NCBI RefSeq assembly: GCF_031010195.1
Contig: NZ_JAUAMC010000004.1
Location: forward strand, 124,001-188,000
From: Halomonas sp. SpR8
GTDB lineage: Bacteria; Pseudomonadota; Gammaproteobacteria; Pseudomonadales; Halomonadaceae
Length of the DNA stretch: 64,000 bases
Reading direction: 5' to 3'
Shown here: positions 1 to 7,793 of the stretch, piece by piece
Layout of the letters: each line of letters begins with the position of its first letter
Numbering within the stretch: the first letter of the stretch is position 1
The notes under the pieces: model-generated
The model's input: only the letters and a program-made list of their open reading frames with translations
What the model was told of the DNA's origin: nothing
The model's database searches: none
Made by a program: the position numbers and the translations under genes

Positions 1-685
1 AAGCACGAAAGGAGTCTTCATCTTCATGGTGAACGATAAATCGGAAGGCCAGCCCGGTATCGGCAAGCGGGCCGGTGACATCCACGCTGGCATTGCCGCC
101 GCCCAAAGAGGTGGCTTCGGCGCTGATTTCGCGCTGCCACTGGTACTCCGGGCGTTTGGTCACCAGGTTGATCACCCCGCCAGGGTCCTGCTGGCCTTGA
201 AAGAGCGAGGCTGGGCCCTTGAGTACCTCGACATGATCCACCGTTGCCATGGAGAAGGTGCCGCGGGGCTGGCGAATGCCGTCAATCAACGTCGAACCAT
301 CGCTGTTGCTACCAAAACCGCGCTTGATAAAGCCGTCTTCGGTGCCGCCCATATTGTTGCCTTCGGTCACCCCTGCGACCATCGCCATCGCCTCATTCAA
401 GCTGTCGATATTATGATCGGCCATTACCTGGGCGGTGACGGTTTCCACAGTGCGGGCTTCTTCCAGAAACGACACCGGCTGTTTGTTGGCCAAACTGGAA
501 CGCTGGGCGCGATAGCTCTGCGGGGCTACGTCAGAAAGGCGATCCGAGGTGACGATCAGTGTTTTTGAAACTGTTTTTGAAACTGTTTCTGAAGTGGGCT
601 CGTTGGCTTGTTGCGCGTAGGCATAGGGCAACGGATTCAGCAGTAGCAGTGGCGAAAACAGCGCAATGGTTCGGGAGCAGAGCAT
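1..685 (-). CDS. TonB-dependent siderophore receptor (partial, N-terminal part)
   Basis: Translating the minus strand from the ATG at 685 gives an open frame that runs off the left edge, about 228 residues. It starts with a signal peptide (MLCSRTIALF..., ending near YAYAQ). A plug domain follows, with recognisable text such as the segment DGIRQPRGTFSMATVDHVEV, then VLKGPASLFQGQQDPGGVINLVTKRP, typical of FecA/FhuA-type ferric-siderophore receptors. The beta-barrel is outside the window. It lies 50 bp downstream of the binding-protein gene, so it is probably the last gene of the import operon. A 12-bp tandem repeat just after the signal peptide encodes repeated TVSK/E residues. The substrate cannot be read from the sequence. 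Confidence 0.9.
   Translation of the reverse strand, partial: MLCSRTIALFSPLLLLNPLPYAYAQQANEPTSETVSKTVSKTLIVTSDRLSDVAPQSYRAQRSSLANKQPVSFLEEARTVETVTAQVMADHNIDSLNEAMAMVAGVTEGNNMGGTEDGFIKRGFGSNSDGSTLIDGIRQPRGTFSMATVDHVEVLKGPASLFQGQQDPGGVINLVTKRPEYQWQREISAEATSLGGGNASVDVTGPLADTGLAFRFIVHHEDEDSFRA
561..594. repeat. Tandem 12-bp repeat inside the receptor gene
   Basis: GTTTTTGAAACT occurs twice back to back (561-572, 573-584) and is followed by a partial third copy (585-594). On the coding strand it adds T-V-S-K/E units between the signal peptide and the plug. It stays in frame, so copy-number change would alter only a short linker. Confidence 0.7.
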
Positions 686-735
686 GGGTGGTATAGATCC
701 TTTTTGTCGTCAGTGGTGGGTTGAGGAAGTAAGTG

Positions 736-1866
736 TTATTGAGCGTTGAGTGCGCCCCAGAAGTGCCCCTCGCGGCTTAGCGCTGACGGGGTGGGCAGCA
801 AAGCGTCGAAGGTGGCGGCGGGGTCGAGATCATAGAAGCGTTCGGGGTAGAGCCATTGGGCAATGCGTTCCAGCGCGACAATGGCGAAGGGGCCCTGGTG
901 GAAGCCATGCCACAGGGCATAGAACTGCCCTTCTTGAACGGCGTTGAGGTGCTGCCAACCGGGCAGCAATTGGCTAAGGTGATGCAAGTCCTGGTCAACA
1001 TCGTCGGCGCTGACACCGAGGCCGGCACGCAAGCCATCGCCTGCCGACCACTGCCCCGCGGTGTTGAGGATGACGTCGGGTGGGTGGCTGAGCACCCACT
1101 CGTTGCTTAGCGTCGCCGATGCGCCGGGGGTTAACGCGTCAGCGATGTTATTGCCGCCCGCCCGCGCCACTAAGTCGGCTAGCCCGTTGCGTAGATTGGT
1201 ACGACAGCAGTCAACTTTGACCCCGGGTGCCACATTGATGAGGACGGTGGGGGAGTCGGTAGGCCGCTCTGCCAAACGCTGGTCGATCCGCGCCAGGCGC
1301 TGCTCAATCAGGGCGATCATAGCGCTGGCCCGGGGCGTTGCGTTTAATGCCTGGCCTAAAAGGGCCAGGCTTGTGGGCGTATTCTCCAGCGGGTGACGGT
1401 TAAAGTCGATAAACGGGTAGGCAATACCCAGCTCGTCCAGCAGCCTTGCCAGCGGGGAGCCTTCTACGCTACCCACGCGGGAGAGATCGAATAGCACCAG
1501 ATCCGGAGCCAGATTCAGCAGCGCTTCGCTATCGAGCTGAGGTGTCGGCGCGCTGGAAAGCGCTGGCAGTCGATCCAACGCAGGCCACTGGGAGGCAAAG
1601 CGTTGCGCCATGGCGGGGTCAAACATGGCCAGCGGATAAGCCCAGCCCGCTAAGCGCGGTGTCGGATCATCCAGTAGCGTTGCCAAGGCATACAGCTGGC
1701 GCGGCTGGGTAAGAAATAGGCGAGTTGGCGGCGCTGAAAGGGTCACTTGGCGGCCTGCTAAATCGGTGACTTGTTTAGGGAAACTCTCAGCAGGCTCACC
1801 CGCCAGGCATGCGGCAGCGCTTAACAAACTTATCCAACACAGCAAATTAATAGCCAAGCGGCGCAT
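736..1866 (-). CDS. Periplasmic iron-chelate ABC transporter substrate-binding protein
   Basis: The 376-residue protein has a Sec signal peptide (MRRLAINLLCWISLLSAAACLAG). The FecB/BtuF-type TroA-like fold is indicated by QVTDLAGRQVTLSAPPTRLFL near the N-terminus, a middle NLAPDLVLFDLS segment, and the later NEWVLSHPPDVILNTAG. It would deliver a chelated metal, most likely a ferric siderophore, to the FecCD permease. The start ATG at 1866 has an AGGAT-type ribosome site upstream. It sits 15 bp after the ATPase gene in the same operon and before the TonB-dependent receptor. Cobalamin or heme cannot be excluded as ligand. Confidence 0.85.
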   Translation of the reverse strand: MRRLAINLLCWISLLSAAACLAGEPAESFPKQVTDLAGRQVTLSAPPTRLFLTQPRQLYALATLLDDPTPRLAGWAYPLAMFDPAMAQRFASQWPALDRLPALSSAPTPQLDSEALLNLAPDLVLFDLSRVGSVEGSPLARLLDELGIAYPFIDFNRHPLENTPTSLALLGQALNATPRASAMIALIEQRLARIDQRLAERPTDSPTVLINVAPGVKVDCCRTNLRNGLADLVARAGGNNIADALTPGASATLSNEWVLSHPPDVILNTAGQWSAGDGLRAGLGVSADDVDQDLHHLSQLLPGWQHLNAVQEGQFYALWHGFHQGPFAIVALERIAQWLYPERFYDLDPAATFDALLPTPSALSREGHFWGALNAQ

Positions 1867-1881
1867 GTCGGTATCCTGGGG

Positions 1882-2673
1882 TTAATTCGCAGAGAGATGG
1901 CTGACGCGATCGCTTAGCACCACCGGCCGCCCTAGCGAGCAGTGCTCTACTCGCGCCTCTACACCGTAGGCGGCGCGCAGGACGTCGGGTGTAATCGCGT
2001 CGTGTGGGTCGCCGGCGGCCAGCAGGCCGCCGTTACCAAACAGCAGCACCTGGTCGCAGAAGCGTAGGGCCAAGTTGATATCGTGAATCGCCATCAGGCA
2101 GACCGCCTGACGCTCCGCTATCACTGCGCGTACGGTATCGATCAGCGCCAGCTGCCAACGCAAATCCAGCGCGCTGGTGGGCTCATCCAGCAGTAATAGC
2201 GCGGGCTGGCGGGCAATCGCCTGGGCCAGGCCGACCATCTGGCGCTGGCCGCCGGAGAGTTCGCTTAACGGGCGCAGGGCGAGCGAACGAATGGCCAGGG
2301 CATCGAAAACCCGCTCGATTAACGCGTCTATCTGTGGTCGGCTGAGGTCGGGGCGTACGGCCCGACAGGCGCTAAGTACCGCTTCATAAGCGACTAAGGT
2401 GGTGGCCTGAGGGAGCGTTTGCGGCAGATAGCCCACATGGCGCATCCGCGCGGCGCCGCTAAGGGTGGCAAGGTCGATATCGTTAAGCTGCATTTGCCCG
2501 CTGGCAGGCTGTAAGCCAGCAACGGCTTTTAACAGGGTCGATTTGCCCACCGCATTGGGCCCCAGCACCGCGACCAGCGAACCGGGTGGCAGTGTGGGCA
2601 GGTTTAGCTGCTCAAACACGCGCCGTTTGCGATAGCCGGTAGAGAAATCGCTGAGCGTAAAGCCTGCACTCAT
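1882..2673 (-). CDS. Iron-siderophore ABC transporter ATP-binding protein (FepC/FecE type)
   Basis: This 263-residue ABC ATPase energises the FecCD permease. Visible motifs are a Walker A GPNAVGKST (the usual GPNGAGKST with its two middle residues changed), the signature LSGGQRQ, Walker B LLLLDEPTSALD and the H-loop in MAIHDIN. Its start overlaps the permease stop by 4 bp (ATGA), so the two are translationally coupled. Length and motif order fit the iron-chelate uptake ATPase family. Confidence 0.9.
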   Translation of the reverse strand: MSAGFTLSDFSTGYRKRRVFEQLNLPTLPPGSLVAVLGPNAVGKSTLLKAVAGLQPASGQMQLNDIDLATLSGAARMRHVGYLPQTLPQATTLVAYEAVLSACRAVRPDLSRPQIDALIERVFDALAIRSLALRPLSELSGGQRQMVGLAQAIARQPALLLLDEPTSALDLRWQLALIDTVRAVIAERQAVCLMAIHDINLALRFCDQVLLFGNGGLLAAGDPHDAITPDVLRAAYGVEARVEHCSLGRPVVLSDRVSHLSAN

Positions 2674-3728
2674 CGCGCTCGCCCCTGCAGTATAATCAAG
2701 GCCATAAAGAAGGGGATGCCCACCAGCGAGGTCACCAAGCCGACGGGCAGCACTAGCCCATCAACCAGCGTTTTACTAGCGATAGAAGCAAGTGAAAGCA
2801 CCAGCGCCCCGGCTAGGGCGCTGCCCGGCAGGTAAAAGCGATGATCTTCACCCAGCGCCAGCCGAGCCATATGTGGGCCAACTAGCCCAATAAAGCCAAT
2901 GGTGCCCACAAACGCCACCGCGGCGGCGGCAAGCAGGCTCACTCTAAGTAGCGAGATAAGCCGCAACCGCTCAACCGCAATGCCGAAGCTGCGCGCGTGT
3001 TCATCGCCCGAGCGCAGAGCCGTCATTGCCCAGGCGCTGCGTAGCGAAAAGGGCAGGCAAACGGCCAGCACTGCTGCGACGATGGCCACCGTCTCCCAAG
3101 AAGCACGGGACAGGCTGCCCATCGTCCAAAACACTAGTTGCTGTAATGCATCGGGGCTGGCGATGAGCTGCAAAAGCGCGACCAGCGCATTGAGTACAAA
3201 CACCAGCGCGATACCAAACAGCACGATAATCTCGCGGCTGGCGCCGTAGAGGCGCGACAGCGCATTGATGGTCAAAATCGACGCCGCCGCAAACACAAAC
3301 GCCATTAAGGCGGTGGCGTAGTGGGCACTTAAACCAAACAGGGTGAGGTTAAAAACAATCACCAGCGATGCGCCCAGGGTGGCCGCCGCACCCACGCCCA
3401 GGGTAAAGGGGCTGGCCAAGGGGTTATTCAGCACCGTTTGCATTTCGGCACCGGCCAGGCCCAGCGTGGCGCCTACCAGCACCGCCATGAGCGCCGCAGG
3501 CATGCGGATCTCCCAGACAATGGCCTGCTGAATGGGCCCTTGGGACTGCGCATCAAAAATCAGCATGATCAATTTATTAAGCGATATAGGCGCTGGGCCG
3601 GTGGCAATATCGGCAAGCAGTGACAACACCAGCGCGATTGCTAAGCCTGCGACGATCATTAGGCGAGTAACAATAAAGCGCCGATAGGTGGATGCCAACG
3701 GAGCAGCAAGCGGCGAAGGGGCGGGCAT
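2670..3728 (-). CDS. FecCD-family iron-chelate ABC transporter permease
   Basis: This is a polytopic inner-membrane permease of about 352 residues. It carries the conserved FecCD texts RMPAALMAVLVGATLGLAG, MQTVLNNPLASPFTLGVG and GTIGFIGLVGPHMARLALGEDHR. It is the first gene of the minus-strand import operon. I prefer the ATG at 3728 (MPAPSPL...); the frame stays open to a GTG at 3755, which would add nine residues, and neither start has a strong ribosome site. The first membrane segment (RFIVTRLMIVAGLAIALVLS) is intact either way. Confidence 0.88.
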   Translation of the reverse strand: MPAPSPLAAPLASTYRRFIVTRLMIVAGLAIALVLSLLADIATGPAPISLNKLIMLIFDAQSQGPIQQAIVWEIRMPAALMAVLVGATLGLAGAEMQTVLNNPLASPFTLGVGAAATLGASLVIVFNLTLFGLSAHYATALMAFVFAAASILTINALSRLYGASREIIVLFGIALVFVLNALVALLQLIASPDALQQLVFWTMGSLSRASWETVAIVAAVLAVCLPFSLRSAWAMTALRSGDEHARSFGIAVERLRLISLLRVSLLAAAAVAFVGTIGFIGLVGPHMARLALGEDHRFYLPGSALAGALVLSLASIASKTLVDGLVLPVGLVTSLVGIPFFMALIILQGRAR

Positions 3729-3767
3729 TATGAAGGTGTTTCCAGGTGAGAACACAAAGTTAACAGG

Positions 3768-3824
3768 TTTAGTCTTATTTGCGACTAAAACTCATTCGTG
3801 ATCGTATTTTCATCCTTTAGTCGT
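3768..3824. promoter_or_regulatory. TTTAGTC/GACTAAA inverted repeat upstream of the import operon
   Basis: TTTAGTC (3768-3774) and GACTAAA (3783-3789) form an inverted repeat with an 8-base spacer. A third copy, TTTAGTCG, follows at 3817-3824. The block lies just upstream of the permease start in the divergent gap before the aldolase gene, where an operator is expected. It does not match the usual GATAATGATAATCATTATC Fur box, so the regulator is unknown. Confidence 0.45.
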
Positions 3825-3901
3825 AGCGCTGTCAACCGCAGGGGCGTCGCGGGTTACCTGATTGCCGTGCTGCTTCCTCTATGTTCTATTAAAGGTCTTA
3901 G

Positions 3902-3932
3902 GGCTTTATTCAAGGGCTAGGCTTTATTGAAG
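3902..3932. repeat. 13-bp direct repeat in the aldolase upstream region
   Basis: GGCTTTATTCAAG (3902-3914) is repeated with one change as GGCTTTATTGAAG (3920-3932), at an 18-bp period. It lies about 55-85 bp before the aldolase start. It could be a paired activator or repressor site, or a small duplication. Confidence 0.5.
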
Positions 3933-3985
3933 CAGTATCTGGCCTACACTTACCTTTTGTTACAGATAAGTATAAGGAGTTCAGC

Positions 3986-5038
3986 ATGACCGATATAACC
4001 GCTCTGCTAGGCAGTGACGCCGAGAGTTTGCTTAACCACACTTGTCAGGGTGTTCGTCGTGAGGACTTGCATCTGCCGGGCCCGGATTTTATTGACCGCG
4101 TCATGGCCGATAGTGACCGCAGCCCAGCGGTATTGCGCAATATGCAGAGCTTCTTTAACCATGGACGCTTAGCGGGCACCGGTTACCTTAGCCTGCTACC
4201 GGTGGATCAGGGCATTGAGCACTCGGCGGGCGCCTCTTTCGCACCTAACCCGCGCTACTTCGACCCGGCCAATATCGTTGAGCTTGCCCTTGAAGGGGGC
4301 TGCAACGGCGTCGCATCAACGCTTGGGGTTCTCTCTTCCGTGGTGCGGCGCTATGCCCACAAAATCCCGATGATGCTCAAGCTTAACCATAATGAGACCC
4401 TGAGCTACCCAGCGATATACGACCAGACGTTATTTGCCGATGTGGAGCAGGCCCACGATATGGGCTGTGTGGCGGTGGGGGCGACGATTTACTTTGGCTC
4501 CCATGAGAGCCGTCGGCAAATCATGGAGATCAGCGAAGCCTTTGAGCGTGCCCACCAGTTGGGCATGGTCACCGTGCTGTGGGCCTATCTGCGCAACCCG
4601 GCCTTCAAACAGGACGGTACCGATTATCATGCCGCCGCCGACCTCACCAGCCAAGCCAACCATATGGCTGCAACCCTTAAAGCGGATATCGTCAAACAGA
4701 AACTGCCTGAGAATAACGGCGGCTATAAAGCAGTCGGTTTCGGGCATACCCACGATAATGTTTATAGCAAGCTGACGACTGATCACCCCATCGACTTGGC
4801 CCGCTACCAGGTCGCTAACTGCTTTATGGGCCGTGCTGGTTTGATTAACTCTGGCGGTGGCTCCAAAGGGCACTCCGATCTTGGTGAAGCGGTGCGCACG
4901 GCGGTGATCAATAAACGTGCTGGCGGAATGGGCTTGATCTCGGGGCGTAAGGCGTTCCAGAAACCCATGCAAGAAGGCGTTGAACTGCTGCACGCTATTC
5001 AGGATGTCTATCTCTCTACGGACGTGACGGTTGCCTGA
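3986..5038 (+). CDS. fbaB: Class I fructose-bisphosphate aldolase (FbaB/DhnA family)
   Basis: The protein is 350 residues, the same length I recall for E. coli FbaB. It should reversibly split fructose 1,6-bisphosphate into glyceraldehyde 3-phosphate and dihydroxyacetone phosphate through a lysine Schiff base, in cytosolic glycolysis/gluconeogenesis. The Schiff-base lysine is recognisable as K237 in the context KADIVKQK. Other family texts are [25 protein letters not shown] and [17 protein letters not shown]. The ATG has a strong AAGGAG site six bases upstream. It is transcribed alone, divergent from the iron operon and convergent with the PhzF-like gene. Confidence 0.93.
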   Translation: MTDITALLGSDAESLLNHTCQGVRREDLHLPGPDFIDRVMADSDRSPAVLRNMQSFFNHGRLAGTGYLSLLPVDQGIEHSAGASFAPNPRYFDPANIVELALEGGCNGVASTLGVLSSVVRRYAHKIPMMLKLNHNETLSYPAIYDQTLFADVEQAHDMGCVAVGATIYFGSHESRRQIMEISEAFERAHQLGMVTVLWAYLRNPAFKQDGTDYHAAADLTSQANHMAATLKADIVKQKLPENNGGYKAVGFGHTHDNVYSKLTTDHPIDLARYQVANCFMGRAGLINSGGGSKGHSDLGEAVRTAVINKRAGGMGLISGRKAFQKPMQEGVELLHAIQDVYLSTDVTVA

Positions 5039-5101
5039 TAGCGCGGTCTAGCATCGAACGCGATTGGTTAATAGGAAGGGCGTTGAACAGCTGTTATTCA
5101 T

Positions 5102-5974
5102 TTATAGTTGTGCTTCAAAAACGCCTTTACCCACCACCACCGCGTTACCGCCCACCGTTACGAAACCGGGTTTGATCTTGCCATTGGCAGCGGTGTAAAT
5201 AACGCTGGGCCGCCCCATCTCAACGCCCTGATGAATCTTGCACTGCAAGGCGTCTGGCTGGAGTGATGCCAAGTAGCCGGTCAATGCTGCCGCTGCACTG
5301 CCGGTAGCGGGGTCTTCGCAAATGCTGGCGTGCATACAAAACATGCGGCTGCGAACAACCGTCTCTGCCCCACCGTGTTGTTCAATCACATACAGGTAAA
5401 CCTGCTCGGCACTGCTAGGCACAACAGCACTGGCCCAGGTGGTCGTAGAGATGTGTACGCTCTCTAACGCTGCCACGTCAGTGAGTTCAATTAAATGATA
5501 GGGCAGTCCGAGGGAGGCAATGACTGGATCGCCCATTACCTGGTGAATGTCTAGTCCAAGTAGCTCAACGGCAGTGATGCGATCAATCGTGCTGTCTTGC
5601 AATATAGCGGGCTGGGCGGTGGTAAACGTCGCCCTTTCTTGGTTATAGCTAACGGCTAGTTCGCCGATAGGGGGTTGTAGCACAACGCCTTGCGCGCGGT
5701 TAGCTAGGCTCAGCTCCGCGAGCAAATGCGCGGTACCTACCGTGGGGTGGCCTGCAAAAGGCAGCTCGCATGTCGGCGTGAAAATCCGCATCGGGTAGTG
5801 ATTCGGGGCAGTGGCGGCACTTAAAAACACCGTTTCAGCCAGGTTCAATTCATTGGCAAGTGCTTGCATGGTGCTTGTCTCGAGCTCTCCAGCCTCTAAG
5901 AAGACGGCCAATGGATTGCCGGTAAACGGCTGGTCGGTAAAAACGTCGAGTAAGTAATACTCAGCGGTTTTCAT
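5102..5974 (-). CDS. PhzF-family epimerase/isomerase-like protein
   Basis: The 290-residue protein is of the PhzF/YddE family (diaminopimelate-epimerase fold). Diagnostic texts are the N-terminal YYLLDVFTDQPFTGNPLAVF, with NLAETVFL containing the conserved glutamate, the FTPTCELPFAGHPTVGTAHLL segment and the C-terminal EDPATGSAAAAL. The true substrate of most family members is unknown, and no phenazine genes are nearby. I chose the ATG at 5974, preceded by AAAGGGG, rather than the longer open frame. The start overlaps the end of the DUF1127 gene by 14 bp, so the two are coupled. The divergent MocR regulator probably controls it. Confidence 0.87.
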   Translation of the reverse strand: MKTAEYYLLDVFTDQPFTGNPLAVFLEAGELETSTMQALANELNLAETVFLSAATAPNHYPMRIFTPTCELPFAGHPTVGTAHLLAELSLANRAQGVVLQPPIGELAVSYNQERATFTTAQPAILQDSTIDRITAVELLGLDIHQVMGDPVIASLGLPYHLIELTDVAALESVHISTTTWASAVVPSSAEQVYLYVIEQHGGAETVVRSRMFCMHASICEDPATGSAAAALTGYLASLQPDALQCKIHQGVEMGRPSVIYTAANGKIKPGFVTVGGNAVVVGKGVFEAQL

Positions 5975-6173
5975 GGTGGCCCCTTTTAAAAGATGCGTGT
6001 TTCCAAAACGCTTTATGCCCCTCTTTTTGCGCCTGCTCCCGGGTAATACCAACATCTTCTAGCAGCCGGTCATCCAACGCCAGTAGCTGACGACGGCTAC
6101 GGCGATAGTGACGATAGGCATGCAGTTGGTAGCGCAACTGATAGCGAAGCTGAGTAAAGATGAAGCGTAGCAT
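5961..6173 (-). CDS. DUF1127 small basic protein
   Basis: A 70-residue, arginine-rich protein. Its LLALDDRLLEDVGITREQAQKEG core is the DUF1127 (YjiS-like) signature, preceded by an RYQLHAYRHYRRSRRQL helix. A good AAGGAG site precedes the ATG at 6173. Small DUF1127 proteins have been linked to RNA handling and phosphate or carbon metabolism in alphaproteobacteria; its role here is unknown. It is the first gene of a two-gene unit with the PhzF-like enzyme and has an unusual 14-bp overlap with it. Confidence 0.85.
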   Translation of the reverse strand: MLRFIFTQLRYQLRYQLHAYRHYRRSRRQLLALDDRLLEDVGITREQAQKEGHKAFWKHASFKRGHHENR

Positions 6174-6229
6174 GACGGCTCTCCTTGAGCGTTATGTGCC
6201 TAATGAGATTACTCAGCACTGTGTTTTCA

Positions 6230-6311
6230 ATACAGACATAGAAATTTTTATTTTTAAGATACAGATCGGGTGTTTTATACCTCTGTATGGGCTATAAATA
6301 GCTATCTGTAT
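6230..6311. promoter_or_regulatory. Candidate MocR operator: four ATACAG/CTGTAT half-sites
   Basis: ATACAG occurs at 6230-6235 and 6259-6264, and its complement CTGTAT at 6283-6288 and 6306-6311, all in the 165-bp gap between the DUF1127 gene and the MocR gene. The outer and inner pairs are almost concentric (centres 6270.5 and 6273.5), forming nested inverted repeats across the divergent promoter region. MocR/GabR regulators typically bind repeated short boxes next to their own gene, so this is probably the regulator's operator. Confidence 0.6.
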
Positions 6312-6338
6312 TGTTTTAGGCTGAAAGGGGTAAAGGCC

Positions 6339-7781
6339 GTGACGCGCTATGAAGAGGTAGCCACTATATTGCGGGAGCGTATAGAGCATGGGATTTACCG
6401 TGTGGGCGATCGCATGCCCTCTATTCGTGCGGTCTGCCAGGAGCTGGACGTCAGCATTTCGACGGCTCAGGAGGCCTACCGGCAACTGATGGATGTGGCG
6501 TTGATCGAGTCGCGCCCCAAGTCTGGCTACTTCGTATTGCCAAGCCGGGTGCCCTCGGTGTTGCCCTCGGTCTCACGACCTGCCCAGCGCCCGCTGGATA
6601 TTTCCCAGTGGGATCAGGTGCTGGAGCTCGTCGCTACTCAACGCGATGACGACCGGCTTCTGCTAGGGCGTGGGGTGCCCAATCTCGAGTATGAAACGTT
6701 GCGGCCACTGTCGAAAATCCTCGCTGGCCTACATCGCAGCACTGATCTGAACGGATTCAACTACGACAAACTGAGCGGAAGCCCCGAGCTGCGTCAGCAA
6801 GTAGCCCGACTGGCGATTAATTCTGGCTGTTTGCTGCACCCGGACGACATTATGGTGACCACCGGCTGCCAAGAAGCGCTATCAATCTCGCTACGCACGC
6901 TCACCCAGCCCGGTGATGTGGTGGCCGTGGACTCACCCAGCTTTTACGGCACCATGCAGATCCTCAAGGCCAACGGCTTAAAGGCGCTGGAAATCCCCAC
7001 TGATCCGCAAACAGGGATCAGTCTGGAGGCCCTTGAGCTGGCGTTGGAGCAGTGGCCGATCCGCGCGATACAGGTCACACCGACCTACAACAACCCGCTG
7101 GGCTACACCATGCCTGAAGCACGCAAGCGGGCGCTGTTTCAGCTCGCCCAGCGCTTTGATGTGGCGATTATCGAAGACGATATCTACGGCGATTTGTCCT
7201 TCTCTCTGCCCAGGCCATGCACCGTGAAATCCTTTGATGACGACGGGCGGGTCATGCTGTGCAGCGGTTTTTCCAAAACGGTGGGGCCGGGGTTGCGGGT
7301 GGGCTGGCTGGCGCCGGGCCGCTATCGCGACCAGGCGATGCACATGAAGTATGTCTCCACCGGTGCCTCGGCCACACTGCCACAGCTGGCAGTGGCGGAG
7401 TTCGTCGCCAAAGGCCACTACGAGCGCCACCTGCGTTACGCCACCCGCCAGTATCAGCGCCAGCGCGATATCATGATCAGTTGGGTGCAGCGTTATTTCC
7501 CCAAGGGAGCGGGCATCAGTTACCCGCAGGGCAGTTTTTTACTCTGGGTGGAGCTGCCTGCCGCCGTGGACTGCGTGCGCCTAAACGAACGCTTGGCAAA
7601 GCAGGCCATCCACGTGGCGCCAGGCTCGCTGTTTTCCGCCTCGGGCAAGTTTCGCCAGTGCCTGCGTCTGAACTATGCGTTTACGTTAACGCCTGCTATC
7701 GAAAGCGCTGTGCGTACTGTGGGAGAGCTTGCTTCCGAGATGGTGGAGGAGGCGCAGGCGCATGAGGTGGGTGTAGGGTAA
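6339..7781 (+). CDS. MocR-family (GntR wHTH + aminotransferase class I fold) transcriptional regulator
   Basis: About 480 residues. The N-terminal GntR winged helix reads RYEEVATILRERIEHGIYRVGDRMPSIRAVCQELDVSISTAQEAYRQL. It is followed by a PLP-dependent fold type I domain with TGCQEALSI, TPTYNNPLGY, IEDDIYGDL and the Schiff-base lysine in CSGFSKTVGPGLRVGWL. Such proteins sense PLP or an amine/amino acid and control an adjacent gene. I chose the GTG at 6339, nine bases after AAAGGGG, because the wHTH begins right there; the longer open frame upstream has no ribosome site. The divergent DUF1127-PhzF pair is the likely target. Confidence 0.9.
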   Translation: MTRYEEVATILRERIEHGIYRVGDRMPSIRAVCQELDVSISTAQEAYRQLMDVALIESRPKSGYFVLPSRVPSVLPSVSRPAQRPLDISQWDQVLELVATQRDDDRLLLGRGVPNLEYETLRPLSKILAGLHRSTDLNGFNYDKLSGSPELRQQVARLAINSGCLLHPDDIMVTTGCQEALSISLRTLTQPGDVVAVDSPSFYGTMQILKANGLKALEIPTDPQTGISLEALELALEQWPIRAIQVTPTYNNPLGYTMPEARKRALFQLAQRFDVAIIEDDIYGDLSFSLPRPCTVKSFDDDGRVMLCSGFSKTVGPGLRVGWLAPGRYRDQAMHMKYVSTGASATLPQLAVAEFVAKGHYERHLRYATRQYQRQRDIMISWVQRYFPKGAGISYPQGSFLLWVELPAAVDCVRLNERLAKQAIHVAPGSLFSASGKFRQCLRLNYAFTLTPAIESAVRTVGELASEMVEEAQAHEVGVG

Positions 7782-7793
7782 GTAGTGTTCCTT

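Noticed and set aside
26..568. 180-codon plus-strand open frame at the left edge
   Set aside because: The minus strand here encodes a TonB-dependent receptor with signal peptide and plug motifs, so the plus frame is a shadow.
3751..3830. Classical Fur box before the FecCD operon
   Set aside because: No stretch resembles GATAATGATAATCATTATC; only the TTTAGTC repeats are present.
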